Source: Pristionchus mayeri
Lineage: Eukaryota; Nematoda; Chromadorea; Rhabditida; Neodiplogasteridae
Assembly: GCA_036245805.1 (NCBI GenBank)
Contig: BTRK01000006.1
Coordinates: forward strand, 42,502,520-42,566,519
Reading direction: 5' to 3'
DNA length: 64,000 nucleotides
Each line of letters starts with the position of its first letter. Position 1 is the stretch's first letter. This document shows, one piece after another, positions 1-10,170 of this stretch. The notes below the pieces were generated by a model. That model had not been told where the DNA came from. It saw only the letters and a list, made by a program, of their open reading frames with translations, and made no database searches. The translations under genes were made by a program, and so were the position numbers.

Positions 1-600
1 AAGCATGATAACCCAAAACGTTTTTCCGATTTCCAAAGATACGTCATTTTTGGTCCTCCCGACCGCCCTGCACCACGGTGAAGGCCAGGAATGATGTATT
101 CTAGATCAAATTGTAGAGCATGATGGTAGCTTTCTTTCGAAAAAAGAGCGACCTTCTATCTTCATTTTAAACGAAGTTATGATCATTTAAGTGGCCCCGA
201 TTTGAATGTCGAAAAGTGATAGTACCAAGTTTGGCCTTCTGAATCTCGAAGATGACGACCGATATCAAAATTCTGACGATGCAGTTTAAAAGAGAATCAT
301 TCGAAATACTTATAACCAAAATTATAGCGGGATTGAACAGACTTGAATCCTACCGCCGCGGCGTGGTCAATTCTCTCGCGATTCGCCTCTTATTAGGCTG
401 ATGCAAAAGTTTCTGACTATTTTCATGTTCAGACATAATGACCTCTCCCGTTCTTCGAAATCGGTCAATCAAGTAATGGTTGTCGGCGGTTGATGTGGCC
501 TTGGGAACACCATATTACTAGCGCTATGTTGGGCCAACTCGATCAATAGGACTGTTCACACCCGAAGTCTAAAAAAGGTCCGATTAATCTGAATTTTGAA

Positions 601-1134
601 TTCAAATCATTTAGATGTTCCGATTCTCGAATATACCTAAAAGCTTACAAGGCTTTTATCTTACCGTTTGCAATGTATGCCAGCCCCATTTGGAATCCTA
701 CGGCTATTGTTCTCACTAACACGCTTGAGTCATTGCAAAGAAACTTTTCTCGTAGATTGTTTAGAAGATGCGAACTCGGTGTCCCCTCTAAATACTACGA
801 CAGAATTAAATATCTCGGGATAGCAACATTAGAGCGAAAAAGGATCATATCAGACCTACTATTTCTCCATAACTGTGTTCATGGGCATTATAAACTAGAT
901 AATTCATTCTTATTCCGAGTTTCACCGATCTCTCATAACCTTCGCTCAGTACACCCTTTACGGCTTTCGATTCCCTATCTAATTAAAAGTTCTCATTCCA
1001 CTGTTGTAAGTAGAACTATTAATTTTTGGAATAGTTTATCTTATGATATAGTATCTTCCCCCGCACACGTATTCCGTGCTCATATACTTTCCCTCACCCA
1101 AAAAGACCTTCCCCCATCAGTAATACGTATCTAG
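601..1134 (+). pseudogene. Non-LTR retrotransposon reverse transcriptase, C-terminal fragment (left palindrome arm)
   Basis: The open frame reads as the region after the polymerase domain of CR1/Jockey-type LINE reverse transcriptases. A stretch of the type AYKAFILPF leads into MYASPIWNP, then LESLQRNFSRRLF, a Tyr-rich RIKYLGIATLERKR segment and a final FWNSLSYDIV motif. The polymerase core (FADD/YADD) and endonuclease are absent, so this is a 5'-truncated copy, as is usual for LINEs. It ends with a TAG at the true C-terminus but lacks the 3' UTR because the palindrome arm ends at 1160. The clade (CR1-like) is inferred from motif resemblance. Confidence 0.75.
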
Positions 1135-2155
1135 TATCTTATACCACCCCTACTGCCTCGAATAGGAGGCAGAGGAGAAAGAGCAAAGTATTATAGCTGG
1201 GCACGCACTGTGCATGTTTATGGGAAATGGACACGTCTTGGATCGCACCGGAGTGCAAGCACTGTTTTAGATGCGATGGAAACACGACACATAAGTTCCG
1301 CCGTATTGGCAACATATATCTTGCAAGTATTCGGTTGATGCAAAAGTTTCTGACTATTCAATTTTCGTAGATTCTTCCGGTGTATTTTGACTGCCTGACA
1401 TTCCTGCATGGTTGTAGTTAAGGACTTGCTAGTAGACTACAATAATAAGTTTTTAGCCAATAAAGCTCATAGTGTGCCTGAGAAAATCACGTTCACTTCA
1501 AAACGCGCAAAAATAGTGTATTTTTAGTGTTTTCGATTGAACCCTGCCCCTCGAATATCTGTGCCCTACCGAATTAGCTCTTTATATCAGTGATACGGTA
1601 AGAGTTGCTTGTTCAGATAATGGTGAAAAAACAGGTCTGCCTCGTGTGAGAGTGAAAGGAAATTGTAAAAAGTGTCGTTTTCGGCGTTCGATTCTCTACA
1701 TCCCGATTTCGAAGCACCGTATTCCTGAACAGGTTTACGAATGCGCTCCTAAATTCAACTGTATACTGGAAGGGTACTTCAGAATGTGCAACAACTTTTC
1801 TTTATTTTTCGATCCGAACTTGTAAAACCACGGAAAATGCATATTCGCAAAATTACAACTGGTGCTGATCTGTACTGGTGAGGCGTTTTCAAGTGGACGT
1901 TTGACACCAGAACAGTTGTACTAGGTAATTTAGAATTCCTTTTAATTGTCCTTTAACACTATGAATTAGTTAGCTAATATCGTGGTTCTCACTGGAATTA
2001 TAATACAATACAATACAAATACAAATTTTTATTCCATCCATTCATAGTGCGTATTTGGGGGTACGGGAAGATCCTTTGATGGAGTTGATGGAAGTTACGT
2101 CGCCCTTGGCGATTCGTTGTGTGGGGGGTCGAGGCAGTAGGGGTGGTATAAGATA

Positions 2156-2690
2156 CTAGATACGTATTACTGATGGGGGAAGGTCTTTTTGGGTGAGGGA
2201 AAGTATATGAGCACGGAATACGTGTGCGGGGGAAGATACTATATCATAAGATAAACTATTCCAAAAATTAATAGTTCTACTTACAACAGTGGAATGAGAA
2301 CTTTTAATTAGATAGGGAATCGAAAGCCGTAAAGGGTGTACTGAGCGAAGGTTATGAGAGATCGGTGAAACTCGGAATAAGAATGAATTATCTAGTTTAT
2401 AATGCCCATGAACACAGTTATGGAGAAATAGTAGGTCTGATATGATCCTTTTTCGCTCTAATGTTGCTATCCCGAGATATTTAATTCTGTCGTAGTATTT
2501 AGAGGGGACACCGAGTTCGCATCTTCTAAACAATCTACGAGAAAAGTTTCTTTGCAATGACTCAAGCGTGTTAGTGAGAACAATAGCCGTAGGATTCCAA
2601 ATGGGGCTGGCATACATTGCAAACGGTAAGATAAAAGCCTTGCAAGCTTTTAGGTATATTCGAGAATCGGAACATCTAAATGATTTGAAT
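2156..2690 (-). pseudogene. Non-LTR retrotransposon reverse transcriptase, C-terminal fragment with 3' UTR (right palindrome arm)
   Basis: Mirror copy of the fragment in the left arm, with an identical protein. Unlike the left copy it keeps its 3' untranslated region. Reading the minus strand from the stop at 2156, about 150 bp follow, ending near 2006 in a short repeated tail of the TTGTATTGTA type, a 3' microsatellite tail typical of LINEs. It is 5' truncated near 2690. This copy looks like the original insertion and the left-arm copy like its inverted duplicate. Confidence 0.75.
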
Positions 2691-2978
2691 TCAAAATTCA
2701 GATTAATCGGACCTTTTTTAGACTTCGGGTGTGAACAGTCCTATTGATCGAGTTGGCCCAACATAGCGCTAGTAATATGGTGTTCCCAAGGCCACATCAA
2801 CCGCCGACAACCATTACTTGATTGACCGATTTCGAAGAACGGGAGAGGTCATTATGTCTGAACATGAAAATAGTCAGAAACTTTTGCATCAGCCTAATAA
2901 GAGGCGAATCGCGAGAGAATTGACCACGCCGCGGCGGTAGGATTCAAGTCTGTTCAATCCCGCTATAATTTTGGTTAT

Positions 2979-3781
2979 AAGTATTTCGAATGATTCTCTT
3001 TTAAACTGCATCGTCAGAATTTTGATATCGGTCGTCATCTTCGAGATTCAGAAGGCCAAACTTGGTACTATCACTTTTCGACATTCAAATCGGGGCCACT
3101 TAAATGATCATAACTTCGTTTAAAATGAAGATAGAAGGTCGCTCTTTTTTCGAAAGAAAGCTACCATCATGCTCTACAATTTGATCTAGAATACATCATT
3201 CCTGGCCTTCACCGTGGTGCAGGGCGGTCGGGAGGACCAAAAATGACGTATCTTTGGAAATCGGAAAAACGTTTTGGGTTATCATGCTTAAGTTTAAGTT
3301 CATACAAGTGAATGATTTTGAGCCCAAATCAGGCCAATTGAAGATACGGAAGTACTCTTTTCCAGAACTCATTTTGAGGTCGTCGCACAAAAGTGCCACC
3401 TTTTTTTTTCTATACTCCGATTTTCCTAATTTTTGGCGAGAAGTTAGTTCCTTGTATGAACTTAAACTTAAGCATGACAACCCAAAACGGTTTTCCGATT
3501 TCCAAAGATACGTCATTTTTGGTCCTCCCGACCGCCCTGCACCACGGTGAAGGCCAGGAATGATGTCTTCTAGATCAAATTGTAGAGCATGATGGTAGCT
3601 TTCTTTCGAAAAAAAGAGCGACCTTCTATCTTCATTTTAAACGAAGTTATGATCATTTAAGTGGCCCCGATTTGAATGTCGAAAAGTGATAGTACCAAGT
3701 TTGGCCTTCTGAATCTCGAAGATGACGACCGATATCAAAATTCTGACGACGCAGTTTAAAAGAGCATCATTTGAAATACTT
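2979..3781. repeat. Foldback (long inverted repeat) element, arms ~330 bp
   Basis: Arms at about 2979-3310 and 3449-3781 are near-perfect reverse complements around a ~140-bp centre. The outer ends read AAGTATTTCGAATGATTCTC and its mirror. Bases 1-312 are a third copy of the same arm, in the orientation of 3471-3781. The right palindrome arm therefore stops inside this element, or the mirror image of the whole element lies left of the window. There is no coding capacity, consistent with a non-autonomous foldback transposon. Confidence 0.8.
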
Positions 3782-4330
3782 ATATTTGAATTTGTTGCCA
3801 GATAGGACACCTTTTTTTCCTACCGCCGCCCACCCCCCTCAAATGGTCGATTCTCTCGCGATTTCTCTCATAAAACAAAATCATACAAAAAACTATATTT
3901 GTAGTCGGCATTTTGGAATATGAGAAGGATTCTCTTCTCTCCATTGGAAGTAATGGTCTGCATCGGGTATTATTGATTAATGAGTTTAGCAATGCGAAGC
4001 AAAGGCAAATTAAATTTTTAAAAAAACCTTGGCCAATCAGTTCGGTCCACAGGAGTGGTTGATTAGGCACTGTTACACTTGAACGTAGCGTCGAGTACCT
4101 GCGAAAAAAATGTTTCTGTTATAGTTGATGTTGGTTTTACAGGTTGTAGTTCAGATTAGATTAACAAAAATAATATTTATATTTATAAATTAAATTAAAA
4201 AGGTACAATTTCTTCGTCGTTCGCATCGATCCTGAAAAAATAGGTGCTCTTGTTCACTATCGAAGTATCTCATTAGCTGTTCAGCGATGGCGATTCAGAT
4301 CTAGGAAGCAATGTTAGGATACCATCGCAT
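3782..4330. other. Intergenic stretch, nothing recognised
   Basis: About 550 bp of AT-rich sequence with a short C/T-rich run near 3820-3840. I see no plausible exon, RNA gene or repeat family shared with other parts of the window. Confidence 0.5.
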
Positions 4331-4418
4331 TGCGCTAGGTCGGATGAGAACTAATGCGTAATGCCGCCTTGTTGTTTCAAAGGCGGCATTACGGAATAGT
4401 TCTCATGCGACCTAGCGC
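4331..4418. repeat. Palindromic MITE, copy 1
   Basis: An ~88-bp near-perfect hairpin. GCGCTAGGTCGGATGAGAAC at the left end pairs with its complement at the right end, and the tip is the stem GCCGCCTT/AAGGCGGC. A second member with the same stem sequences lies at 19809-19897 in a receptor-gene intron. The copies differ by scattered substitutions, so they are independent old insertions. Confidence 0.8.
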
Positions 4419-4542
4419 CCCATTTCATCAGTACAACGGTTCTCATTAACTAAATTTTTCAATTATTTGCGTAAGTATTATTTATTGATGATATTGTCTC
4501 TTCTGAAACATGGGTGAAGATCATGCGATATTTCCGATTGTA

Positions 4543-5690
4543 TTGGGGTGTCCGGAAAGTTCGTATAATGCTTCGGAAAAAAGTCATTTCGCGATCAAAT
4601 GCAGTGATTGCGCAATCTGTTTGTCAACAATGTATTGCATCATTCTGACGTTGAGTAGTGAGAGGATTTAATCAGTCTCCTAGTTGCTACATTGATTCTT
4701 GTGATGGACTCCCATCTCTACCTCCGAGCAGTTTTACTTCATTACTACCGTCTTGGCCGATACGTGAAGGAGGCCCACTCTGCCCTGGCCCAGTCGGAAG
4801 GAGCTGACGCCCCCTCCATACCCTTCTGCTAGAAGTGAAAGCTTCAAGAAAGGGGAGTTTGGTCTCGATGATCAACCCCGCTCTGGACGCCCTCCCTCAC
4901 TCAATCAGCCTCTCGTTCTCCGCACACTGAAGCGCAAGCCCATGGCCAGTGTGCGTGAGTTGAAGAAGAATACTGGTACTCCCAGATCAACGGTGTCCGA
5001 TATCCTCCATCGATCTGGGAAGAAGCCGAAACTCCCACAAGTGATTCCCCATGACCTCTCTCCCGAACAGCTGAAAAATCGTGTTCAAGTCTGTCGGGAA
5101 TTACTCCATCGTAGATCCAATCTTCGATGGGTCAATTCCATCATCGCTACAGATGAGAAGTGGATCACGTACGATAACCCTGTGAGGAGACTGCAATGGG
5201 TGGATGCAGATGAGAAGCCCACGCCCGTCCCGAAGAAGGAAGAGCACGGAAAGAAGGAACTCCTCTGCTTCTTCTTCTCAGTGCTCGGTCCCATCTACTG
5301 GGAGATCCTCGGCCCTGGCACCAGCATCAATTCCGACCTCTTCTCTGAACAAATGGAAGATGTCGCGATCAGAGTCCCTCCCAGACTCCTGAACCAGGGC
5401 AAAATTCTTCTTCTGATGGACAATGCTCGCCCACATCGAGCGAAGATGACCCAGAAGAAAATGAACGAGCTGAAGATCGAGAGGATTCCCCATCCACCGT
5501 ATTCCCCGGATCTCTCCCCATGCGACTACCACTGCTTCCGCTCTCTCTCTGACTTCTGCAAAGGAAAGAAGTTCAAGAATCGAGATGAAGTTGTGAGGGC
5601 TTTCGTGAACTGGGCGGTCTCGAAGAAACCCGCATTCTAGAAGAGAGGAATCGAGACCCTGCCCAATCGCTGGAGACAACCTTTGGCACT
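4543..5690 (+). mobile_element. Mariner transposon, copy 1 (5' end present, 3' end lost)
   Basis: Begins after a TA dinucleotide (4541-4542) with a mariner-type terminal inverted repeat, TTGGGGTGTCCGGAAAG followed by TTCGTATAATGC. The same terminus occurs in reverse complement at 56388-56423 on copy 2. A transposase pseudogene fills the interior. No matching right terminal repeat is visible after the transposase frame, so the 3' end is deleted or too decayed to see. Confidence 0.85.
4702..5680 (+). pseudogene. Mariner transposase, broken
   Basis: Encodes a cut-and-paste DDD transposase. The N-terminal helix-turn-helix part starts at the ATG at 4702 and is broken near 4830 by an in-frame TAG plus a small deletion, judged against copy 2. 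The remaining frame 4942-5640 carries the catalytic block in order: TDEKW (first Asp), MDNARPH (second Asp) and YSPDLSPCDYH (third Asp), the D,D34D spacing of mariners. A TAG where copies normally have Tyr ends the frame just before the conserved GIETLPNRW tail, which is still readable after it. At least three lesions, so not functional. Confidence 0.88.
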
Positions 5691-6708
5691 TTGTAATTGA
5701 AAACGTCTTTCAGTGAACTCGAATTCAACAGTCGGAAGCTCCTTGCCGACCTCGCTATACGCATGTTCCTACTCAAGGTAGGAAAGGCTGACGGTAAGCA
5801 TTTCAATGAATATGGAATGAGAAATGGAGAAGAGAGAAGAGGAGAACAGTGCAAGATAGATCAACAAAGAGGAGAGAAATAAGGAAAATGTGAAGACAGT
5901 AGGAGTACATCTGAGTCATAGAACAGAGCTATATGCATATCAAGATAAAGTGTCAAGGCAAGAATGGGGTGTAATGTAAACTAAAGGGAGAATAGGGAGA
6001 GGGGGGGGGGAGAGACGTAAGAAGATACTGAGACCCGTCTAAACATTCAAATGAGCCTCACTGCTCACCAGTCCTGCTCGGCTAACCCTTCGGGTATCTG
6101 GGTCCGCCCCTTTTGTTCTATGATCGCAGTAGGCCGCTCTTTGATACGGGGTTGTAGCTGATGCTACGATGAGCAGATCAGCAAGCCATGATGGGTTCCA
6201 CAAATACTCCCATACTCCCACAAGTACTAAATGTCTAAGTGAATAACTCCCGGAAAGTCTTAAAATAGATTATGCAATGATTCCCCACACGCTTCTCCTT
6301 AAACCTTTAATAGGACCATTCAGTACATATGAAGTAATATCCTGTGAACACGAACAGAATTTCTGTTTGAACCTTGGCGTAATTCAAAATGCAAGGAGTT
6401 AAAGGCCGTAGCCTATAGATTGCAAAGGGAAATGAGGAAGGGAACGGACGAAGGAAGGGAGACACTGGGTATTCATTCCCTTTTCTCTCCATCCCATTCA
6501 AAACAGTCATATTAGGTCACTCACTGTAGCTGTCCGGCAGAGAGCGGAAGGGGTGCGCGAGCAGAATAAGGGAAACATATGAAGAAACCGCCATCCATCT
6601 CGCCACTTATTACCACCAGAAACAGAGTGAAAAAAGAGGCCGCAGCTGCACATACTCATCTATCCGATTTCTAAGAACACGGAGACTAGAGCTCAAGAAA
6701 CCACGCTC

Positions 6709-6768
6709 TCTTCATTCTGCACACTCTCTCGACAGGTCGGTCGGCGAGAGAGTGTATAGAATGAAGAG
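6709..6768. repeat. GAGAGAG hairpin repeat, family member
   Basis: CTCTTCATTCTGCACACTCT pairs with a mirror segment ending in AGAATGAAGAG around a GGTCGGTCGG tip. The same layout occurs at 58856-58910 and 63912-63992, and more decayed at 48885-48975. Flanks resembling CAAGAAACCACG are shared, so this is a dispersed small element rather than chance. Confidence 0.65.
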
Positions 6769-6839
6769 AACGTCGTATCGTTTCTCGAAGTATTTATAAT
6801 GGGGATCGTGTCAGAATATCGCGTATATGTTTACTCTAT

Positions 6840-6905
6840 TCGACTTTCCCAGTCGACTTTCCCAGGTAAGTTACCCAGGTAAGACCAGGTACCCAGGTAA
6901 GACTT
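6840..6905. repeat. Short imperfect tandem array of CCCAGGTAAG
   Basis: About five imperfect copies of a 9-12 bp unit (ACTTTCCCAG / TACCCAGGTAAGAC) in 66 bp. The unit resembles a splice-donor string, but no gene model uses it. Confidence 0.6.
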
Positions 6906-7996
6906 TAACGAGAGCTCATCGATAAGTGTCCTCAGAGCAGCGTACGCAGGCAAAGGATTGAGGGGATAAATATCCTTTCACTCGTTGAAAAAGATGCGCG
7001 AAAACTTGATACGCTTTTAAGGACGGGGGATGATATTCATCTTTTTCGCGACCCCTTATTTATTTCTTTTTGCTTCCCAGTGTCCCTTCTGCTTCTAATA
7101 GTAGACGCATGTCGAAATTTACCCTTAGCCACCTTCTTATTGTGGCTCTTGTGATACCGAGCAAATGGAGATGTCATTCTCGCTTTTCTCTCATCCTTCT
7201 CATCGCCTTTTACTTTTTCTTGACTTGTTAGTTCTCGTCAATCGCAATAAAAGATTTGTGCCAAATCGCGGCATGACATGCTAGCCCTAGTTGACTAAGC
7301 CGTGAGGAGCTCGAGGTGAGCGCTTCGTATGGCGATCTAAACAACAACGCGCGTTCGCTCTCTGGGTGCGGACATTGTTAGGTGCACGGAACAGAGAGAT
7401 GAGAGAGCAAGGGCAAAGTGGAGAGTGCGTCGCTAATGTGTGCGAGGTGCGCTCTTGGGAAGGTATGATTCTCTAGTTTAGGCGGAAAAGCAGGCGAAAT
7501 AACCGAGCAAGAACACAATATAGCATCTGACTTGCATCGCCTCTCTTGGTAAAGTGTGCTTCTATTGTGAGTCCGACCACATGTCAGCATTCTTGCTGCT
7601 AATCCCAAGAAAATGAACTGCAACTAACGTGATTTCATCAGCGCACCTTTCGAAATATCTTTCATTCTATATGGACATTCTCCATTAATATCCGCAGAGG
7701 CTCTGGAAACTTTTCAGCTATTTACACACACTGTTTATCCCCAGAGTCACTGCCTCGTTGCTTGGAATTCTCTCTCTTCCTTGTGTATGTGAACGCGTGC
7801 TTTCGAGCTCTCAAGCAGGCTCTCCCTATTTTTGCTGCTCTCTCGGACGTTTCGCAATGCAGTTCCCTTCCTCTGTCCTCCTCCTCCTCTTTTGGCATGG
7901 AATAGAAAAAAAGCGAAGACGGAGTAGAAGGATCACTGCTGAAGATCAACCCAGTATCGCGAGAAGCCTGCATCGGGATATCGAAGAACAACGTAG

Positions 7997-9005
7997 ATGA
8001 CCCTGCTAGCAACCGACGTGTACTGCCAGAAGAGGACACTAGGTGTGCATCGAGACGTTCGTGTGCAGTACATCTCAGAGAAGAGATGTGCCAGGATAGG
8101 TTCTTGCGTGAACACCAAGTGCTTGAACGTCTCCTCAGACAGCATGATCCCGGAGCTGGCACGAGGAAACGACTTCCCGGGTCATACGACCTGTGTCGAG
8201 AGCTGTGGAGGTCTGGGATGTGACTGCCTGTTTCCTTCGAGCGGATGCTTGTTTTATCGTACCTTCGTGAAGCCAGTCTCCGAAAAAGTGTTCGAGACCT
8301 TCGAATGTTCAGAATGGAGTCCGGTAGTGACGATCAATCTTACGATCACTGTAGGAAATGAGACCACTTCCGATACTGTCCGACTGCTGCCAAACCAACG
8401 GAAGACAGTGCACGATCACAAGATCGAACTGACCAACTTCGCTACGCCACCGTTCCCTCTTCTGAGCAAGAAGTTCATCACTGCACTCAAGAAAAAGAGA
8501 GTAGCTCTCTTGACTCGAGATCCGATCGTACACTGTGCATCCCCGAATCACGCTGCAGAGCTGAACTGCTCATCTAACGAGGGAGTGCAATTGTGTACCA
8601 GCTGAGAGATACGCGAAGTGCGAATGCAGTCAAACTTCCCTCGAGGACAACTTCGACATCGAAGGCATTCTGCCGATACTGACTCCTTCCCTGGCGACCA
8701 TCGCCTGCGATTAGCGACCATCGCCTGCGATCGAGACCAATTCAGCACTCCGTTGCGACAGAAGGCATCAAAGGAGAATCGAATTCTACCTTCACCATCG
8801 ATCTCTCTGGATTTCCTGACCTTTCGCACATCGGATCTGTGTTTATGGAGTACTGGATTCGAACCATCGTGATAGTGGTCCTCGTTGCACTCGGAGTCCT
8901 ATTCACGATCTACTTCTGCATCCCTTCCATGCCCTTTCTCGTACAGTGCTGCTGTTTGTTCTACCGTCGAGTCTCTCTCAAGAAAGTGAGCGAGAAGGAT
9001 CTCTA
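7997..9005 (+). pseudogene. Envelope-like glycoprotein remnant (Phlebovirus-G2-like), from an LTR retroelement
   Basis: A frame at 7997-8605 has the cysteine pattern of the phlebovirus G2/Gc-like envelope proteins found in some nematode LTR retrotransposons: a cluster of the type CVESCGGLGCDC, then SGCLFYR, then a CSEWSP motif. Homology shifts to a second frame at about 8598-8710 (a CECSQ-type motif) and a third at about 8715-9005. The third ends in a hydrophobic membrane segment, a Cys-rich juxtamembrane stretch and a short basic tail with a TAA at 9003-9005. There are two frame breaks, and a ~20-bp tandem duplication lies near 8690-8730. The N-terminal part of such proteins is not clear upstream. 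The family assignment rests on the cysteine spacing; the gene is dead. Confidence 0.7.
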
Positions 9006-9241
9006 AGAAGAGACTACTCGAGGACACGTACTTCCAACGTCACCTACTTCATTTTCTCTCCAGCACTCTCTTCTCTCTATCCCGACATTCGTCCTACTCT
9101 TCATCGTACGACTTCTCTCCTTCCTCCATCGTCATCAACTGGAAGATTAAGACCTGCGGAAGAGCAGTATCCCATTGACCCCCTCTAGTATTCGTTAAAT
9201 TTTTTACTGTTGTAACGCCACTTCTCCCGTGTGGGGGGGAG

Positions 9242-9505
9242 TGTCAAGAGTTTAGTTGAACTCTTGTAGACAGTTCAAAGTTCTAACTATTCCCGTCCCC
9301 TTATCATCTGCTCGTCTCTTCCCCCCCCCCCCGCTCATTGCCCCCTCTCCCCTCGGCTCTAACCTCTCTCCTCCCCCCTCTCGCCAGCGCAATGCGCAGA
9401 GAGGGGGGTATATAACTGCCTCGTTTTCACTGTTTCTTCGCTTCACTTGCCCTGTCTACTCAGATAAAGTTCCATTAACGTGACCCTACTTTTCTGAGTT
9501 TGACA
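9242..9505 (+). repeat. Probable 3' LTR of the envelope-bearing element
   Basis: A purine run (GTGGGGGGGA, up to 9241) looks like the polypurine tract immediately before an LTR. The putative LTR starts TGTCAA and ends TTGACA, a perfect 6-bp terminal inverted repeat. It has a TATATAAC box near 9409 and an AGATAAAG poly(A)-like signal near 9462. It lies ~235 bp after the envelope stop, the expected order env-PPT-LTR. No 5' LTR, gag or pol is seen upstream, so only the 3' end of the element remains. Confidence 0.5.
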
Positions 9506-10170
9506 GTACACCGACCACTAAGGTCCAAGCCGGTAGAAAACCCGAGCTGGAATTAGTATACCAACCTTTTTCGCCATACACACAAAACAACGAGAAATAT
9601 AGGGTCCAGTAGTGGATGGCAATCACACGAGAGAGGAATTACTATGGACAACCAGGGTGCATATCCCATTCCTGAAAACAAAATCGATCATTTTCTTTTT
9701 TATCCCAGACATAGCATACACCGAAAAAAGGAAGAATGGCGCCGGCTCCGAGTCCTGGAATGCTCATTTGGGTGGTAATCAGGTTGGTGCATAAGCCCCA
9801 TTACAAAAAAAATCACTACTGCACTCGGGCTGCGCGACCAGGCCAGAACAGGACGGCAGGGCTGAGGAAGTCGATTACTACTGGGTCTGGAGAAATTCCA
9901 AACAGATCGAAAACGTTTTAGATAGCCCAGGGAAGTCGGCATTATTATCCAGTTTTGGCGGTCAATTTTCAAAAAAAATAAGCCTAGAAATGTTTATGTC
10001 CACCCACTCGCCGGAGGTGCCAAAATATAGTGACATACTTCATCAAATATGCCATTCGGTCTTAAATGAGCTATGATTTTCAACGTTGCCCCGTGCTATG
10101 TCCCCATATTAGTACTCAAACATCTAAAAAAAGTGCCAAAATAATCAATTTTTTTCCAAATCTTATTTAT
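9506..10170. other. Intergenic stretch, nothing recognised
   Basis: No exon, RNA gene or family-level repeat seen; a few A-runs near 9800 and 9970. Confidence 0.5.

Larger units (their letters stand above)
1..3289. repeat. Large palindrome (inverted duplication), arms 1-1160 and 2130-3289
   Basis: Bases 1-1160 reappear in reverse complement at 2130-3289, with coordinates summing to 3290 throughout, so there is no net indel between arms. The two 153-codon reading frames inside the arms translate identically. The left arm runs off the window edge, so the palindrome may be longer. The 969-bp centre (1161-2129) is single copy and holds the 3' end of the LINE carried by the right arm. The left arm is cut at 1160, inside that LINE's 3' part, which suggests the left arm is an inverted copy of the right one. 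Such near identity implies recent duplication, ongoing gene conversion, or an assembly fold-over. Confidence 0.9.
5691..7720. other. Intergenic region with simple repeats
   Basis: No gene that I can support. It contains a poly-G run (6001-6010), a small hairpin (6709-6768) and a short tandem array (6840-6905). A minus-strand frame of 60 codons at 6039-6221 has no recognisable motif. Confidence 0.5.

Noticed and set aside
1640..1690. A NCKKCRFRR-like string resembling the second zinc finger of a nuclear receptor
   Set aside because: The surrounding finger cysteines and splice context are missing; too short to support.
6039..6221. Minus-strand frame of 60 codons with a regular codon look
   Set aside because: No start context, no second exon and no motif that I can name.
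7722..8162. Minus-strand open frame of 146 codons over the envelope remnant
   Set aside because: It is antisense to a region with a convincing cysteine-motif reading on the plus strand.
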